Below are positions 41,428-50,472 of a stretch of DNA of 64,000 nt, in pieces. The DNA is from an uncultured Clostridia bacterium (GTDB lineage: Bacteria > Bacillota > Clostridia > Christensenellales > Borkfalkiaceae): the NCBI GenBank assembly GCA_944341075.1, contig CALVLV010000001.1, positions 62,001-126,000 on the forward strand. Direction: 5' to 3'. Both the position numbers and the translations under genes were made by a program. The notes beneath the pieces were generated by a model. It saw nothing but the letters and a program-made list of their open reading frames with translations, had not been told where the DNA came from and searched no databases. Every line of letters starts with the position of its first letter. Within the stretch, counting starts at the first letter, position 1.

Positions 41428-43224
41428 GTGAAACCTGTAAATTTAGACAGTTTGCGCAAACTGCTGTTAAAATGCGAAAAACCTTCGCGCTATACGGGCG
41501 GCGAATACGGCGCGCCCGGCTGCGAATGGGGCAAATTCAACTTCTGCGCTTGCTTCCCCGACCTTTACGAAGTGGGCATGAGCAACATAGGCATAAAGAT
41601 TGTAGCCCGCTCGTTTGAAGAGCGCTGCATGTGCGCCGACTTCTGCTTTGCGCCCGCGCGCGACTTCGGGCAGGGGCTTAAGGAGCTTGACGTGCCCCTC
41701 TATTCCCTTTCGCTGAAGGCGCCGCTGAAGGACTTTGACATGCTGGGCTTTTCGCTGCAGTACGAGCTGTGCTACACCAACATGCTGTACATGCTCGATC
41801 TTGCGGGCATACCTTTAAGGCGTGAAGAGCGCCGCGGCGGCAGCTGGCCGCTGATAGTTGCGGGCGGCCCCTGCGCGGTAAACCCCGAGCCGCTTGCCGA
41901 CTTTGTAGACGTTTTCTTTATAGGCGACGGCGAGAGCGTTGACGCAGACGTTGCGGAAATTTATTTAAAGCACGGCGGCGCCACCGAGGGCTTTTACCGC
42001 GAGATAAGCGCATTGGACGGCGTATATGTGCCCGCCTTTACCACCCCCGTATACAACGGCGACGGCAGCGTTGACCGCTTTGATGGCATAAAACACATAA
42101 AAAAGGCACTGGTTTGCGACCTTGACGGAGCCATATACCCCGACAGATTTGCCGTGCCCAACTGCGAGAGCGTGCACGACAGGGCCGTTTTAGAGGTAAT
42201 GCGCGGCTGCTACCGCGGGTGCAGGTTCTGCCAGGCGGGCTTTATTTACCGCCCGGTGCGCAAGCGCGGCGTGCAGACGCTCACAAGGCAGGCGAGCGAA
42301 CTTATAAAACACACGGGCTACGGCGAAGTAAGCCTTAATTCGCTGTCTACGGGCGACTACGGAAAGCTGTCCGAACTTATACGCAGTTTAAAGGAAAACC
42401 TTCCGCCCGAGGTGACGCTGGCGCTGCCTTCGCTTAGGGTGGACAGCTTTGAAGAGGACTTTGCGCAGGACGCGCGCAAGACCTCGCTGACGTTTGCGCC
42501 CGAGGCGGGCACGCAGCGGCTGAGGGACGTTATAAACAAGGACGTGACCGAAGAAGAGGTGCTGCGCGCGGCAAAGAGGGCGTTCGACGCAGGATATTCG
42601 GCAGTGAAACTGTACTTTATGCTCGGCCTGCCCACCGAAACGGACGAAGACCTTGAGGGCATATGCGAGATATGCAAAAAGATAAAGCTGCTGTATTCCG
42701 CCGAAAAGCGCAAAAAAGCGCTGAGGATATCGGTATCGGTGGCAACCTTTGTACCCAAGCCCTTCACCCCCTTCCAGTGGGAGCGGCAGGCAGGCGAACA
42801 GGAGGTAAAACACAAGCAGGAATATCTTATGCGCAACCTGCCGCGCGGCGTGAAGTTCAGCTGGAGCGCCTTTTACCCCTCCTTTCTGGAGGCCGTGCTG
42901 GCGCGCGGCGACAGGCGGCTGGGAAAAGTTATTGAATACGCGTATAAAAACGGCTGCACATTCGACGGCTGGGACAACCTTTTCAACGAAGAGGGCTGGA
43001 AGAAGGCGTTCGATGATTGCGGCATATGCGGGGAGCAATACGTGCGCGGGCGCGGCGAGGACGAGCTTTTGCCGTGGGATCATATAGACGTTATGGTGGA
43101 CAAAAGCTTTTTGCTGCGCGAAAGGCAGCGCGCATACGCGGGCAAGGTTACGGGCAGCTGCCATGGCGGCTGCAAGGGCTGCGGCATGCAGAGCGTGTGC
43201 CCTGCGGCGAGGGGTGAGATATGA
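41428..43224 (+). CDS. Radical SAM protein with B12-binding-type N terminus (TIGR03960 family)
   Basis: 598 residues. LKCEKPSRYTGGEYGAPGCEW and CFPDLYEVGMSNIGIKI open a B12-binding-like domain. The radical SAM core follows at about 245 (RAVLEVMRGCYRGCRFCQAGFIYRPVRKRG) with the CxxxCxxC iron-sulfur triad, and a C-terminal Cys cluster (CHGGCKGCGMQSVC) ends the protein. The family is always paired with a DUF2344 protein, as here (ATGA overlap), and sits beside RNase G; its substrate, probably in RNA or ribosome modification, is unknown. Starts with GTG on a probable leaderless mRNA. Confidence 0.93.
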   Translation: MKPVNLDSLRKLLLKCEKPSRYTGGEYGAPGCEWGKFNFCACFPDLYEVGMSNIGIKIVARSFEERCMCADFCFAPARDFGQGLKELDVPLYSLSLKAPLKDFDMLGFSLQYELCYTNMLYMLDLAGIPLRREERRGGSWPLIVAGGPCAVNPEPLADFVDVFFIGDGESVDADVAEIYLKHGGATEGFYREISALDGVYVPAFTTPVYNGDGSVDRFDGIKHIKKALVCDLDGAIYPDRFAVPNCESVHDRAVLEVMRGCYRGCRFCQAGFIYRPVRKRGVQTLTRQASELIKHTGYGEVSLNSLSTGDYGKLSELIRSLKENLPPEVTLALPSLRVDSFEEDFAQDARKTSLTFAPEAGTQRLRDVINKDVTEEEVLRAAKRAFDAGYSAVKLYFMLGLPTETDEDLEGICEICKKIKLLYSAEKRKKALRISVSVATFVPKPFTPFQWERQAGEQEVKHKQEYLMRNLPRGVKFSWSAFYPSFLEAVLARGDRRLGKVIEYAYKNGCTFDGWDNLFNEEGWKKAFDDCGICGEQYVRGRGEDELLPWDHIDVMVDKSFLLRERQRAYAGKVTGSCHGGCKGCGMQSVCPAARGEI

Positions 43225-43811
43225 TAGCCTTTAAATACACCAAGACGGACGGGGCGGAATACATATCGCACCTTGACATGCTGCGCCACATAGACCGCAC
43301 GCTGCGCCGCGCGGGTATAGAGGTGGAATACAGCCAGGGCTACCACAAGCACCCGCGCATATTCATGGGCAACCCGCTGGCGCTGGGCGTTAAGTCGGTA
43401 TGCGAATACTGCACGGCAGACGCGCGGTATACCCAAGATTTTATACAGCTTTTCAACGAAAATTCGCCCGGGGGCGTAAAGTGCCTTGAGGCGCGGGACG
43501 TAAAGCAAAACCCCAACTTTGCCGAAAGCATACGCGCCTGCCGCTACGAGGCGGCGGGGATTGCGCCCTTTGACGAAAGGGAGATACTTGCAAAAAGCAG
43601 CATAGTGATAACCGACATGCGAGGGCGGGAAGTGGACATTCGCCCCAGGATATCGGGCATCGAATGGCGGAAAGGCAGGCTGATATTCACGCTGGGGTGC
43701 GGCGAAAACAACCTGCGCCCCGACCTGTTCTGCAATTATATATGCGGCATATACGGCGGCGAACCCGCCGAAATAGTAAAGACGGCGAGCTTTGGCGAGA
43801 ATATATTCTGA
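43221..43811 (+). CDS. DUF2344 / TIGR03936 radical-SAM-associated protein
   Basis: 196 residues: MIAFKYTKTDGAEYISHLDMLRHIDRTLRRAGIEVEYSQGYHKHPRIFMGNPLALG is the family signature. It resembles the C-terminal extension that is fused to the radical SAM partner in other bacteria. Overlaps the partner gene by four bases (ATGA). Function unknown, presumed substrate or RNA binding. Confidence 0.93.
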   Translation: MIAFKYTKTDGAEYISHLDMLRHIDRTLRRAGIEVEYSQGYHKHPRIFMGNPLALGVKSVCEYCTADARYTQDFIQLFNENSPGGVKCLEARDVKQNPNFAESIRACRYEAAGIAPFDEREILAKSSIVITDMRGREVDIRPRISGIEWRKGRLIFTLGCGENNLRPDLFCNYICGIYGGEPAEIVKTASFGENIF

Positions 43812-43896
43812 CCCGCATCAGGCGTGGCATACCGTAAGGGGAAATGGTGAAATAACTTGCGCGCGCGTGCGGAAAAGCCGCGCGGGATACACAGAC

Positions 43897-45363
43897 ATGG
43901 CAAAAAAAGTAATATATTTTGACAAGCTTTTCGGATTTTCGGTGACGGCGATAACCGAGGACGGCAAGCTGACTGACTGCAAATTTACCGCGGAGGACGG
44001 AGAGCCCGCCGCGGGCAACATATACAAGGGCGTGGTGGCAAACGTGCTTGACGGCATGCAGGCGGCATTTATTGACTGCGGGCTTGAGCGCAACTGCTAC
44101 CTTTCTGAAGAGGATCTGCCGTACGGGTGCGGAGGGCTATCCTGCCTTAAGGCGGGCGACGAGCTGATGGTGCAGATAGTAAAGCCGCCCGCAGGCAAAA
44201 AGGGCGCCAAGGTGACGGCGAAGATATCCATTGTGGGCAAAACGCTGATATACCTGCCCGGTACCGACTTTGTGGGGATTTCGCACAGGCTGGAGGACGA
44301 CGAGCTGCGCGAAAACATGATATTCGCCGCCAAAAGGGCCAAGCGCAAGGGCGAAGGGCTGGTAATACGCAACGCCGCGCCCTTTTCGAGCTATAAGCAG
44401 ATAGACGACGAACTCAACTTTCTGCGCGCCGTTTATGAGCGGGCCGCCGCCGTATACGACGCTGCGGAGCCGCGCTCGCTGATATGTACCGACTTTACCA
44501 TGCCGGTGCGCGTGATGCGCGACTTTGCCGGCTACGACGTAGACCGCATAGTAACCGCAAATGCCGCACAGTATGCCGAAATAAAGGAGCTTTTGACCAT
44601 TTTGCCGGGCGGCAGGGATATAAAGCTGGAACTTTACCAAGGCAGGCGGGATATGCTGGATGCCGAGGGCGTTGCCGAACAGATGAAGGAGGCGTGCTCG
44701 CCCCGCGTAGACCTTGAAAACGGGGCGTACCTTGTGATAGGGCGCACCGAGGCGCTTACCGCCATAGACGTGAACACCGGCGGCTTTATAGGCAACAACA
44801 GCCTTGAATACACCGTATACCAGACCAACCTTATAGCCGCGCGCGAGATAGCGCGGCAGGTGAAGGTGCGCAACCTGGGCGGCCTGTTTGTTGTGGACTT
44901 TATAGACATGAAGCTGCCCGAACACCGCCAGGCGCTGGTGCGCGAGCTTGAAGAGGCGCTTAAAAAGGACGGCGCCCCCTTTCGCGTGCTGCCCATGTCT
45001 GAATTCGGGCTTGTGGAATTTACGCGCAAGCGCACGGGGGCCGAGCTTGCGGCCTTTGCGCTTAGGCCCTGCCCAATGTGCGGCGAGGGCAGCGATTTTT
45101 CCTATGAATACTACCTGCTGTGCGCATGGTCGGAAGTGCTGAAACTGCTTGACCGCGGCGCAAAGACGGTGTGCGCCGAACTTCAGCCGGGAATAGCCGA
45201 AAAGGTGGCAAAGAACGGCGGGTTTGCGGCCGCCATACGCGAAAAATTCCCCGACGCCGAAGTGTATATTCTGCCCGAAAAGAACAACCGCGCGGGCGAG
45301 TGCCGCTGCTATACCGAAGCGCCCGGCTATGTTGCTCCCAAGCGCGCGATAAAAATTATTTAA
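43897..45363 (+). CDS. rng: Ribonuclease E/G family endoribonuclease
   Basis: 488 residues. An S1 RNA-binding domain (about 35-125: GNIYKGVVANVLDGMQAAFIDCG) is followed by the catalytic DNase I-like domain. AIDVNTGGFIGNNSLEYTVYQTN and FVVDFIDMKLPEHR carry the metal-binding Asp residues. The Zn-link cysteines are in RPCPMCGEG. The RNase E C-terminal scaffold is absent, so it is RNase G-like, for rRNA and mRNA processing. Start ATG at 43897 (MAKKVIYFD). Third gene of the radical SAM operon. In relatives rplU-rpmA follow directly; here 3.7 kb intervene. Confidence 0.95.
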   Translation: MAKKVIYFDKLFGFSVTAITEDGKLTDCKFTAEDGEPAAGNIYKGVVANVLDGMQAAFIDCGLERNCYLSEEDLPYGCGGLSCLKAGDELMVQIVKPPAGKKGAKVTAKISIVGKTLIYLPGTDFVGISHRLEDDELRENMIFAAKRAKRKGEGLVIRNAAPFSSYKQIDDELNFLRAVYERAAAVYDAAEPRSLICTDFTMPVRVMRDFAGYDVDRIVTANAAQYAEIKELLTILPGGRDIKLELYQGRRDMLDAEGVAEQMKEACSPRVDLENGAYLVIGRTEALTAIDVNTGGFIGNNSLEYTVYQTNLIAAREIARQVKVRNLGGLFVVDFIDMKLPEHRQALVRELEEALKKDGAPFRVLPMSEFGLVEFTRKRTGAELAAFALRPCPMCGEGSDFSYEYYLLCAWSEVLKLLDRGAKTVCAELQPGIAEKVAKNGGFAAAIREKFPDAEVYILPEKNNRAGECRCYTEAPGYVAPKRAIKII

Positions 45364-45398
45364 TGCGGTGCCGCATAATAAGCGGGCCGAAAAAATCA

Positions 45399-45438
45399 GC
45401 CGCGGGGCGCAGAATTTTTTCTGCGCCCCGCGGCTTTT
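45399..45438. terminator. Terminator between rng and the convergent membrane gene
   Basis: GCCGCGGGGCGCAG / CTGCGCCCCGCGGC hairpin with T-rich loop, followed by TTTTACTT; A-run on the other side. Confidence 0.85.
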
Positions 45439-45482
45439 ACTTGAGTTTTTGCGGCATATATGGCCGCCAATTTAAAAATAAA

Positions 45483-47201
45483 TTATATCAGCCGCAGCAG
45501 GCACAAACTTACGTGCCTTACATCTGTGTTGCTTTCAATATGGTCATACGAAAGGTCGGCGACAAATTTATATTTTGAGAGAATGGTATCCTTTTCGGCC
45601 TCCCAATGCTTGGTTTCGGTGACTACGAACTCCGCCTCGCCGTTTATAACGTAACTTTCCTGCGAGTCGAACAGCACGGGATAATCCTCTCTGTCAAAAT
45701 TATTCTGTGCAAAATAATAAAACTGCGGGGTGTGGTCGTACGCGGTATAGAAGCCGCGGTCGAACGTCTTGTAGGTGAGCAGGCTGCCGCCTCCCTCCTC
45801 CCGCATTATTTCAGCCGCCCTGAACTGGGAAAAATAGTTGCGGCCGTGGAGAAGGTCTAAGGTGCAGTTGCCGAAAACTATGCACACGGCGCAGAAAGCG
45901 GCAAAGAACGCCGCCACCGTGCCGATATTTACGCCGGCATGCGTGCGCGCGACCGCCGACGAGGCAAGTCTGCCCAGCCTGCCCTGCATTGACGAATGTT
46001 CCGCGGCAAAGCGTTCGCGGTAACTTTTGCCTTCCCGCTTTTTAAAGGCGGCAAAAAAGGCTGTTATGCCCGCCGCGCAATACCCGGCACCGACCAGCCC
46101 GAGCGGGAGATATACCGCCATTACAAGGTGGTAATACCTGATATCGCCCGAAGTGAAGCACTGGAAGAAGAACATGGTGCACGCCACGGCCGCGTAATAC
46201 ACCTTGAAACGCAGCGGCGCCCCGCCCTTTTTGAAATAGTATACGGCGGCAGACACGGCGAAGATATACAGCGGCGCGCTGAGCAATATTCTGAGAAGCG
46301 CTGACGGGATACGCGCGAACCCCCTGTCGCTGTAACTGAACAGGTTGTCCCATATATACACCTGCCACATATCGTCCAGGGCGCCGTTTACGCCCAGGTA
46401 TATCAGCTCCGGCAGGGAAAATATTGCAAACGCGGCTATAAACACGCCCGCGTACGCAAAGCCGAGCCGCACTTTTTTGTTTATGCAGCAGTCGACGAAC
46501 ACGCACACGGCAAGCGCGGCAAAAAATAACAGGCAGGTATATTTTGTCCAGAATATCACCGAAGACAGCGCCCCGCACGCCGCCACGCTGAACATGCCCA
46601 ATTTTTGCGTGCGCGAAAAGTTGAGCAGCACGTACAGCCCGTACGCAAGCGCGGGCAGCAGGTATTCCTCCACCTCTCCACCGCCCGAGGCAAAGGCATG
46701 CGAGCAGGCGGCAAGCAGACAGGAGAGCGCGCCCGCGGCGACAGACGCGGCATAACCTGCGTATAGTCCCGCAATTTTGTAGCACGCGAAGGCAAACAGC
46801 GCCGCGCATATCACCTCGGTTATGTATATTATCGTAAGGGTGTTGCCCGATATGGCATAGTTGAGGGCGAACAGCAGGTACAGCAGCACGCCCTTCTGTT
46901 CAAACAGGTCTTTATAGGGCACCTTGCCGTTTACTATTCCCCTGCCCATGGTGAGGAACCAGTTTACATCGTTGCCGTCGTGAAAGGAATATAAAAACGA
47001 CGCCTTGGAACATATTGTTATGCACACGAACGCCGCAAGCAGGCATATAGCCGCGGCAATAAGGTTCTGCCTGCGCGCAGGCCGACCGGCCTTTTCAGCC
47101 GCGTCCGCCACGCCTTCGGGCGCCGCGGCGGGCGTGCCGCCCTCGGGTACATTGCCTGCGGGCGAATATTCTGTATCTGAAATTTGTTGCATCTGTGTCA
47201 C
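45483..47201 (-). CDS. GT-C-type glycosyltransferase-like membrane protein (ArnT/GT39 group)
   Basis: 572 residues with about eleven transmembrane helices. After TM1 the loop FHDGNDVNWFLTMGRGIVNGKVPYKDLFEQKGVLLYL has the Asp residues and 'PYxDxFExKGP'-like pattern of lipid-phosphate-sugar-dependent GT-C transferases. A soluble C-terminal part (about 470-570) ends in SYDHIESNTDVRHVSLCLLRLI. Likely decorates a surface polymer outside the membrane. Start GTG at 47201, or the ATG nine bases later. The GtrA protein 1 kb away may belong to the same surface process. Confidence 0.75.
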   Translation of the reverse strand: MTQMQQISDTEYSPAGNVPEGGTPAAAPEGVADAAEKAGRPARRQNLIAAAICLLAAFVCITICSKASFLYSFHDGNDVNWFLTMGRGIVNGKVPYKDLFEQKGVLLYLLFALNYAISGNTLTIIYITEVICAALFAFACYKIAGLYAGYAASVAAGALSCLLAACSHAFASGGGEVEEYLLPALAYGLYVLLNFSRTQKLGMFSVAACGALSSVIFWTKYTCLLFFAALAVCVFVDCCINKKVRLGFAYAGVFIAAFAIFSLPELIYLGVNGALDDMWQVYIWDNLFSYSDRGFARIPSALLRILLSAPLYIFAVSAAVYYFKKGGAPLRFKVYYAAVACTMFFFQCFTSGDIRYYHLVMAVYLPLGLVGAGYCAAGITAFFAAFKKREGKSYRERFAAEHSSMQGRLGRLASSAVARTHAGVNIGTVAAFFAAFCAVCIVFGNCTLDLLHGRNYFSQFRAAEIMREEGGGSLLTYKTFDRGFYTAYDHTPQFYYFAQNNFDREDYPVLFDSQESYVINGEAEFVVTETKHWEAEKDTILSKYKFVADLSYDHIESNTDVRHVSLCLLRLI

Positions 47202-47335
47202 GTCTCTGCAAATAAATTCTTCACAAAATAATTTACCATAAAATTTTTAGTTTTGCAACTTTTTGGCGCTCGCCCGATACAGCAGAGCAGACAGAGCAGA
47301 ACAAAGAATAACAAAACAGACTAATGCGCAACAGA

Positions 47336-47375
47336 GCGGTGCGGGCGCGGGGAAAACTCCCCGCGCCCGCACCGC
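47336..47375 (-). terminator. Strong GC hairpin after the 145-residue gene
   Basis: GCGGTGCGGGCGCGGGG / CCCCGCGCCCGCACCGC around AAAACT, 43 bases past the stop of the gene at 47418. The preceding spacer has a CAGA/GCAGA-rich low-complexity stretch (47280-47320). Confidence 0.75.
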
Positions 47376-47417
47376 ATATGCAACGCAAAAAAGTTTTTAG
47401 CGCGGACAGACCGCGCC

Positions 47418-47855
47418 TTATAAAAATTTTTTCAGTTGCTCTTCAAACTGCTCTTCCATGGCGATAAGTTTTTTTAAAAGGTCGCACACCTCGCCGTCAG
47501 TGCAGGCGCTGTCAGAAAGGGTGGTCTTAAGGCTGGTTATGCCCATCACCGTGCCGCGCACCATCAGCTGGGCTATGTGCTGGGCGGAATTATCGGCCAT
47601 GGTGTTCATTTTTATGGCCGACCACATCATGGCCTTTTTCACAGGCCCCGGCTCCTTGAGTTCGGCGCCCGACTGCATTGCAAGGTGCGCCGCCTGCGAG
47701 CAGACCTTTTCGTACTCCTCGTGCTGGCGCATCACCTCCTCTCTTATTCCCTCGTCCTCTATTTCGGGTAAGATATCCGATATCGACTGCTGCGCAAGCT
47801 GCGCGTTGCGGTATATTTCGGCAAGCACCTCGCTGCTGCCCTTACAGTTTTCCAT
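47418..47855 (-). CDS. All-helical protein, ferritin-like bundle layout, unknown
   Basis: 145 residues starting MENCKGSSEVLAEIYRNAQ. Four long amphipathic helices are predicted (about 8-35, 38-65, 75-105, 115-145) with QLAQQSISDILPEIEDEGIREEVMRQHEEYEK. This DUF2383/ferritin-like arrangement lacks clear metal ligands except scattered Glu/His. Function unknown. ATG at 47855; GGAGG is 13 bases upstream. Confidence 0.7.
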   Translation of the reverse strand: MENCKGSSEVLAEIYRNAQLAQQSISDILPEIEDEGIREEVMRQHEEYEKVCSQAAHLAMQSGAELKEPGPVKKAMMWSAIKMNTMADNSAQHIAQLMVRGTVMGITSLKTTLSDSACTDGEVCDLLKKLIAMEEQFEEQLKKFL

Positions 47856-47954
47856 TTTGCTTATAATGCCCTCCTTTTTTACGTTAGTATGCGCCCGCGC
47901 AGCCAATGTTATGCGCCGCACATGCGGAACTTTGCGCACAGCGCAAATTATCGC

Positions 47955-48011
47955 GCGGGCGCAGCCCGCTCATCACTCTATCGCGTTTGCCCGTCGGGGC
48001 AAACTTATCAC
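47955..48011. repeat. Modular hairpin repeat, inverted copy
   Basis: GCGGGCGCAGCCCGC, TCATCACTCTATCGCG, TTTGCCCGTCGGGGCAAA and CTTATCACTAC: the modules of 12428-12553 in opposite orientation with one hairpin missing. Confidence 0.75.
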
Positions 48012-48029
48012 TACACCCCAACCACCACC

Positions 48030-48134
48030 GTCATTTCGACCGAGCGTAAGCGAGCGGAGAAATCTCTTTGCCGCACACCGCTTTTTTGAGATTTCTCCAC
48101 TTCACTCACTCTCGTTCGTTTCGGTCGAAATGAC
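48030..48134. repeat. Full copy of the GTCATTTCGA palindromic repeat
   Basis: CGTCATTTCGACCGAGCG ... TCGGTCGAAATGACA terminal inverted repeats with inner GAGAAATCTC/GAGATTTCTC arms. It abuts the modular repeat and ends 58 bases from the GtrA stop, so it may also serve as its terminator. Confidence 0.85.
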
Positions 48135-48191
48135 AAAAAAACGCGTGCCTGAGCACGCGCAAAAAACATATAAAATTATTTTTCCCTGATA

Positions 48192-48803
48192 TTATTTTTT
48201 GTCCTTGCGGAAGATGATCAGCTTGCGGGTGATATAGTTATACACAAGCACTATAAGGGTGAGCATTATTTTTATAAGCCACTCGTTCCACCCCGCAAGG
48301 TCTACAAACAGGTACATGCCGACTACGTTTATGGCAAGCCCGCCCGCGCTTAAAAGCGCAAAAACCATAAAGCCGCGCAGCGTTTTTGAACTGCCCTTTT
48401 CATCGAACACGAACAGCACCGAAAGCAGGTAATTTACAACAAGGCCCACTATAAAGCCGACGCCCGTGCCCACGCACGATGCCAGCACGGTGGGCGTTCC
48501 TCCGCCGTAGAAAACGTTGAAAAAGTTGGGGTAGAGCGAGGGGTCGAATATGTACAGCGTTATGCCCATGGCCACGAAATCGACTATGGTGGCCACTCCG
48601 CCCACTATGCAAAAGCGCAAAATTTCGGCAAGTTTGCGGTTGCCGCGGCAGATGGCGAGCACCAGCCTGTAAAGCGGGCCTTTTTTCGGCTGGTTATTTT
48701 CGCCCTGCTCCGCGGGGCGCGCCGCGGGCGCATTTCCGCCGGCAACGGCGGCGTCGGGGGCGTTCTTTTCCTCTACCCTGTTTTTTATATCTTCTTCTAT
48801 CAT
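48192..48803 (-). CDS. GtrA-family membrane protein
   Basis: 203 residues. A charged, low-complexity cytoplasmic N terminus (1-55) precedes four helices beginning ILRFCIVGGVATIVDFVAMG, the GtrA signature, and ending LVYNYITRKLIIFRKDKK. GtrA proteins act in lipid-linked sugar flipping or cell-surface polysaccharide synthesis. Start ATG at 48803 behind CCGGAGAG. Confidence 0.9.
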   Translation of the reverse strand: MIEEDIKNRVEEKNAPDAAVAGGNAPAARPAEQGENNQPKKGPLYRLVLAICRGNRKLAEILRFCIVGGVATIVDFVAMGITLYIFDPSLYPNFFNVFYGGGTPTVLASCVGTGVGFIVGLVVNYLLSVLFVFDEKGSSKTLRGFMVFALLSAGGLAINVVGMYLFVDLAGWNEWLIKIMLTLIVLVYNYITRKLIIFRKDKK

Positions 48804-48961
48804 ATAATAAAAACTCTCCGGCCATAAAGCCCAGAACTAAGTCAATTATAATACTTTTGATAAGGATATGCAATCAATTGAATGTGAAAAAAATTTAACC
48901 GGTATTGCGTAAGCAACGCGCAGGCGGCGGGCGAATTTTTTTGCCGCGCGGCGATTTTTGC

Positions 48962-48990
48962 TTGACTTAATATAAAAGGTATGGTAAATT
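48962..48990 (+). promoter_or_regulatory. rplU-rpmA promoter
   Basis: TTGACT (48962-48967), 17 bases, TAAATT (48985-48990), with a further ATTATACT just after. A 120-base leader with GGGACGGGCC-type pairing follows, possibly an L21 leader. Confidence 0.6.
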
Positions 48991-49112
48991 ATACTCCGAG
49001 CCGCACGGGACGGGCCTTTTTAAAGCGTCTGAAATTTTTAAGCAGACCGCCTGCGCCGCATTAACTGCGCGAAATCCCGGCGAGACTGGACAGAGGAGGC
49101 AATTTTTTTATC

Positions 49113-49442
49113 ATGTACGCTATTTTTGAAAACGGCAGCAAACAGTACAGGGTAAGCGAGGGCGACACCGTTAAGCTTGAAAAGCTGAACGCAAACGTGG
49201 GCGACACCGTTGAATTCCCCGTAGTGCTGGTTGCAGACGAAAAGGGCATTCAGGTGGGCGCAGAAGTTGAAAACACCAAAGTGACCGCCACCGTGGTATG
49301 CCAGGGCAAGGCCAAGAAGATAATCGTCTTCAAGTACAAGGCCAAGAAGAACGAACGCAAAAAGCAGGGCCACAGGCAGCCCTTCACCGAAGTGAAGATA
49401 ACTGCCATAGGCGGAGCCAAAAAGGCTGCCAAGGCCGAATAA
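49113..49442 (+). CDS. rplU: 50S ribosomal protein L21
   Basis: 109 residues: [35 protein letters not shown], and a [20 protein letters not shown]-terminal signature. Start ATG at 49113 behind GAGGAGG. Confidence 0.98.
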   Translation: MYAIFENGSKQYRVSEGDTVKLEKLNANVGDTVEFPVVLVADEKGIQVGAEVENTKVTATVVCQGKAKKIIVFKYKAKKNERKKQGHRQPFTEVKITAIGGAKKAAKAE

Positions 49443-49460
49443 TTACGGGAGGAAGCTAAG

Positions 49461-49736
49461 ATGTTACTTTTAAATTTATTTGCACATAAAAAAGGTACCG
49501 GTTCCTCACACAACGGCAGGGACAGCGAGGCCAAGAGACTGGGCGTTAAGCGTTCCGACGGGCAGTTCGTGCTTGCGGGCAACATACTTGTAAGGCAGCG
49601 CGGCACCAAGTTCCGCCCCGGCAACAACGTGGGCATAGGCAAGGACGACACGCTGTTCGCCCTTATAGACGGCACCGTTAAATTTGAAAGGGTCGGCAAA
49701 GACGGCAAGCAGGTTTCCGTTTACGCCGCAGAATGA
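49461..49736 (+). CDS. rpmA: 50S ribosomal protein L27 with shortened N-terminal extension
   Basis: 91 residues: [20 protein letters not shown], then [20 protein letters not shown]. Bacillota L27 usually starts with about nine extra residues (xLxLNLQFF-A) removed by the protease Prp. Here the extension is a compressed MLLLNLF before AHKKG. The prp gene that normally lies between rplU and rpmA is absent: only 18 bases separate them. Start ATG behind GGGAGGAAG. Confidence 0.96.
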   Translation: MLLLNLFAHKKGTGSSHNGRDSEAKRLGVKRSDGQFVLAGNILVRQRGTKFRPGNNVGIGKDDTLFALIDGTVKFERVGKDGKQVSVYAAE

Positions 49737-49780
49737 CCCGTGCTGTGCGCGCACTTTGCGCACGCCAATTTAAAACAGGC

Positions 49781-49811
49781 GGCGGACAATTTTGTCCGCC
49801 GTATTTTTTTA
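49781..49811 (+). terminator. rplU-rpmA terminator
   Basis: GGCGGACAAT/ATTGTCCGCC-type perfect palindrome followed by seven T. Confidence 0.9.
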
Positions 49812-49897
49812 GCCGCGGAGCTATATAAATTGCCCCGCCACACAAACTGCTGCCGCTGCCGCCGCGCGGCAGCCATAACACCTAAAGGAACATTGAT

Positions 49898-50386
49898 ATG
49901 GTAAGAGTTTTTCCGCTGAACGATAAATATGCCGAAACGTTCGGCAAGATGTTTGCCGACTATTACGACGAGCTTGGCTGCGACGAAAACGCCGAGCACC
50001 TTGTAAAGGAGTACGTTTTGCCCGACCTGCTGGCGGGGCTGCTGCGCGTTGACCTTATAGAGGAGGACGGCGCGGTGTGCGGCTTTTGCATATATCAGAC
50101 GGACGAGCCCGGCAACGACTGGAACTTTAAAGACGGCTGGGGCGACATACGCGAGATATATATTACAATGAACAGGCGGCGCAGGGGGCTGGGCAGGTTT
50201 TTGTTATACACTGCCGAAATGCGGCTGAAAGAGGTGGGCACAGAGAACATATACGCCCTGCCAGACGCCGACGCGGCGGACTTTTTTGCCGCCTGCGGAT
50301 ACGAGCTGACGGACGAGGAGTGCGCCGAGCTTGATTGCAACGTATTTGTAAAGTCGGCAAAGAATTGCTGCTGCTCAGAAAAATGA
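49898..50386 (+). CDS. GNAT-family N-acetyltransferase
   Basis: 162 residues. IREIYITMNRRRRGLGRFLLYTAEMRLKEVG contains the acetyl-CoA binding R-R-x-G-x-G/A motif, and FFAACGYEL is the late beta-bulge. Substrate unknown. It ends in a Cys-rich CCCSEK. Start ATG at 49898 behind AAAGGAAC. Confidence 0.88.
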   Translation: MVRVFPLNDKYAETFGKMFADYYDELGCDENAEHLVKEYVLPDLLAGLLRVDLIEEDGAVCGFCIYQTDEPGNDWNFKDGWGDIREIYITMNRRRRGLGRFLLYTAEMRLKEVGTENIYALPDADAADFFAACGYELTDEECAELDCNVFVKSAKNCCCSEK

Positions 50387-50472
50387 GTAAAAAACGGGGG
50401 AGTGGAATGTGATCCGCTCCCCCGCGCCATATATTTAACAATTAGTAAAACTACCTTTTAACAAAACCGCCT

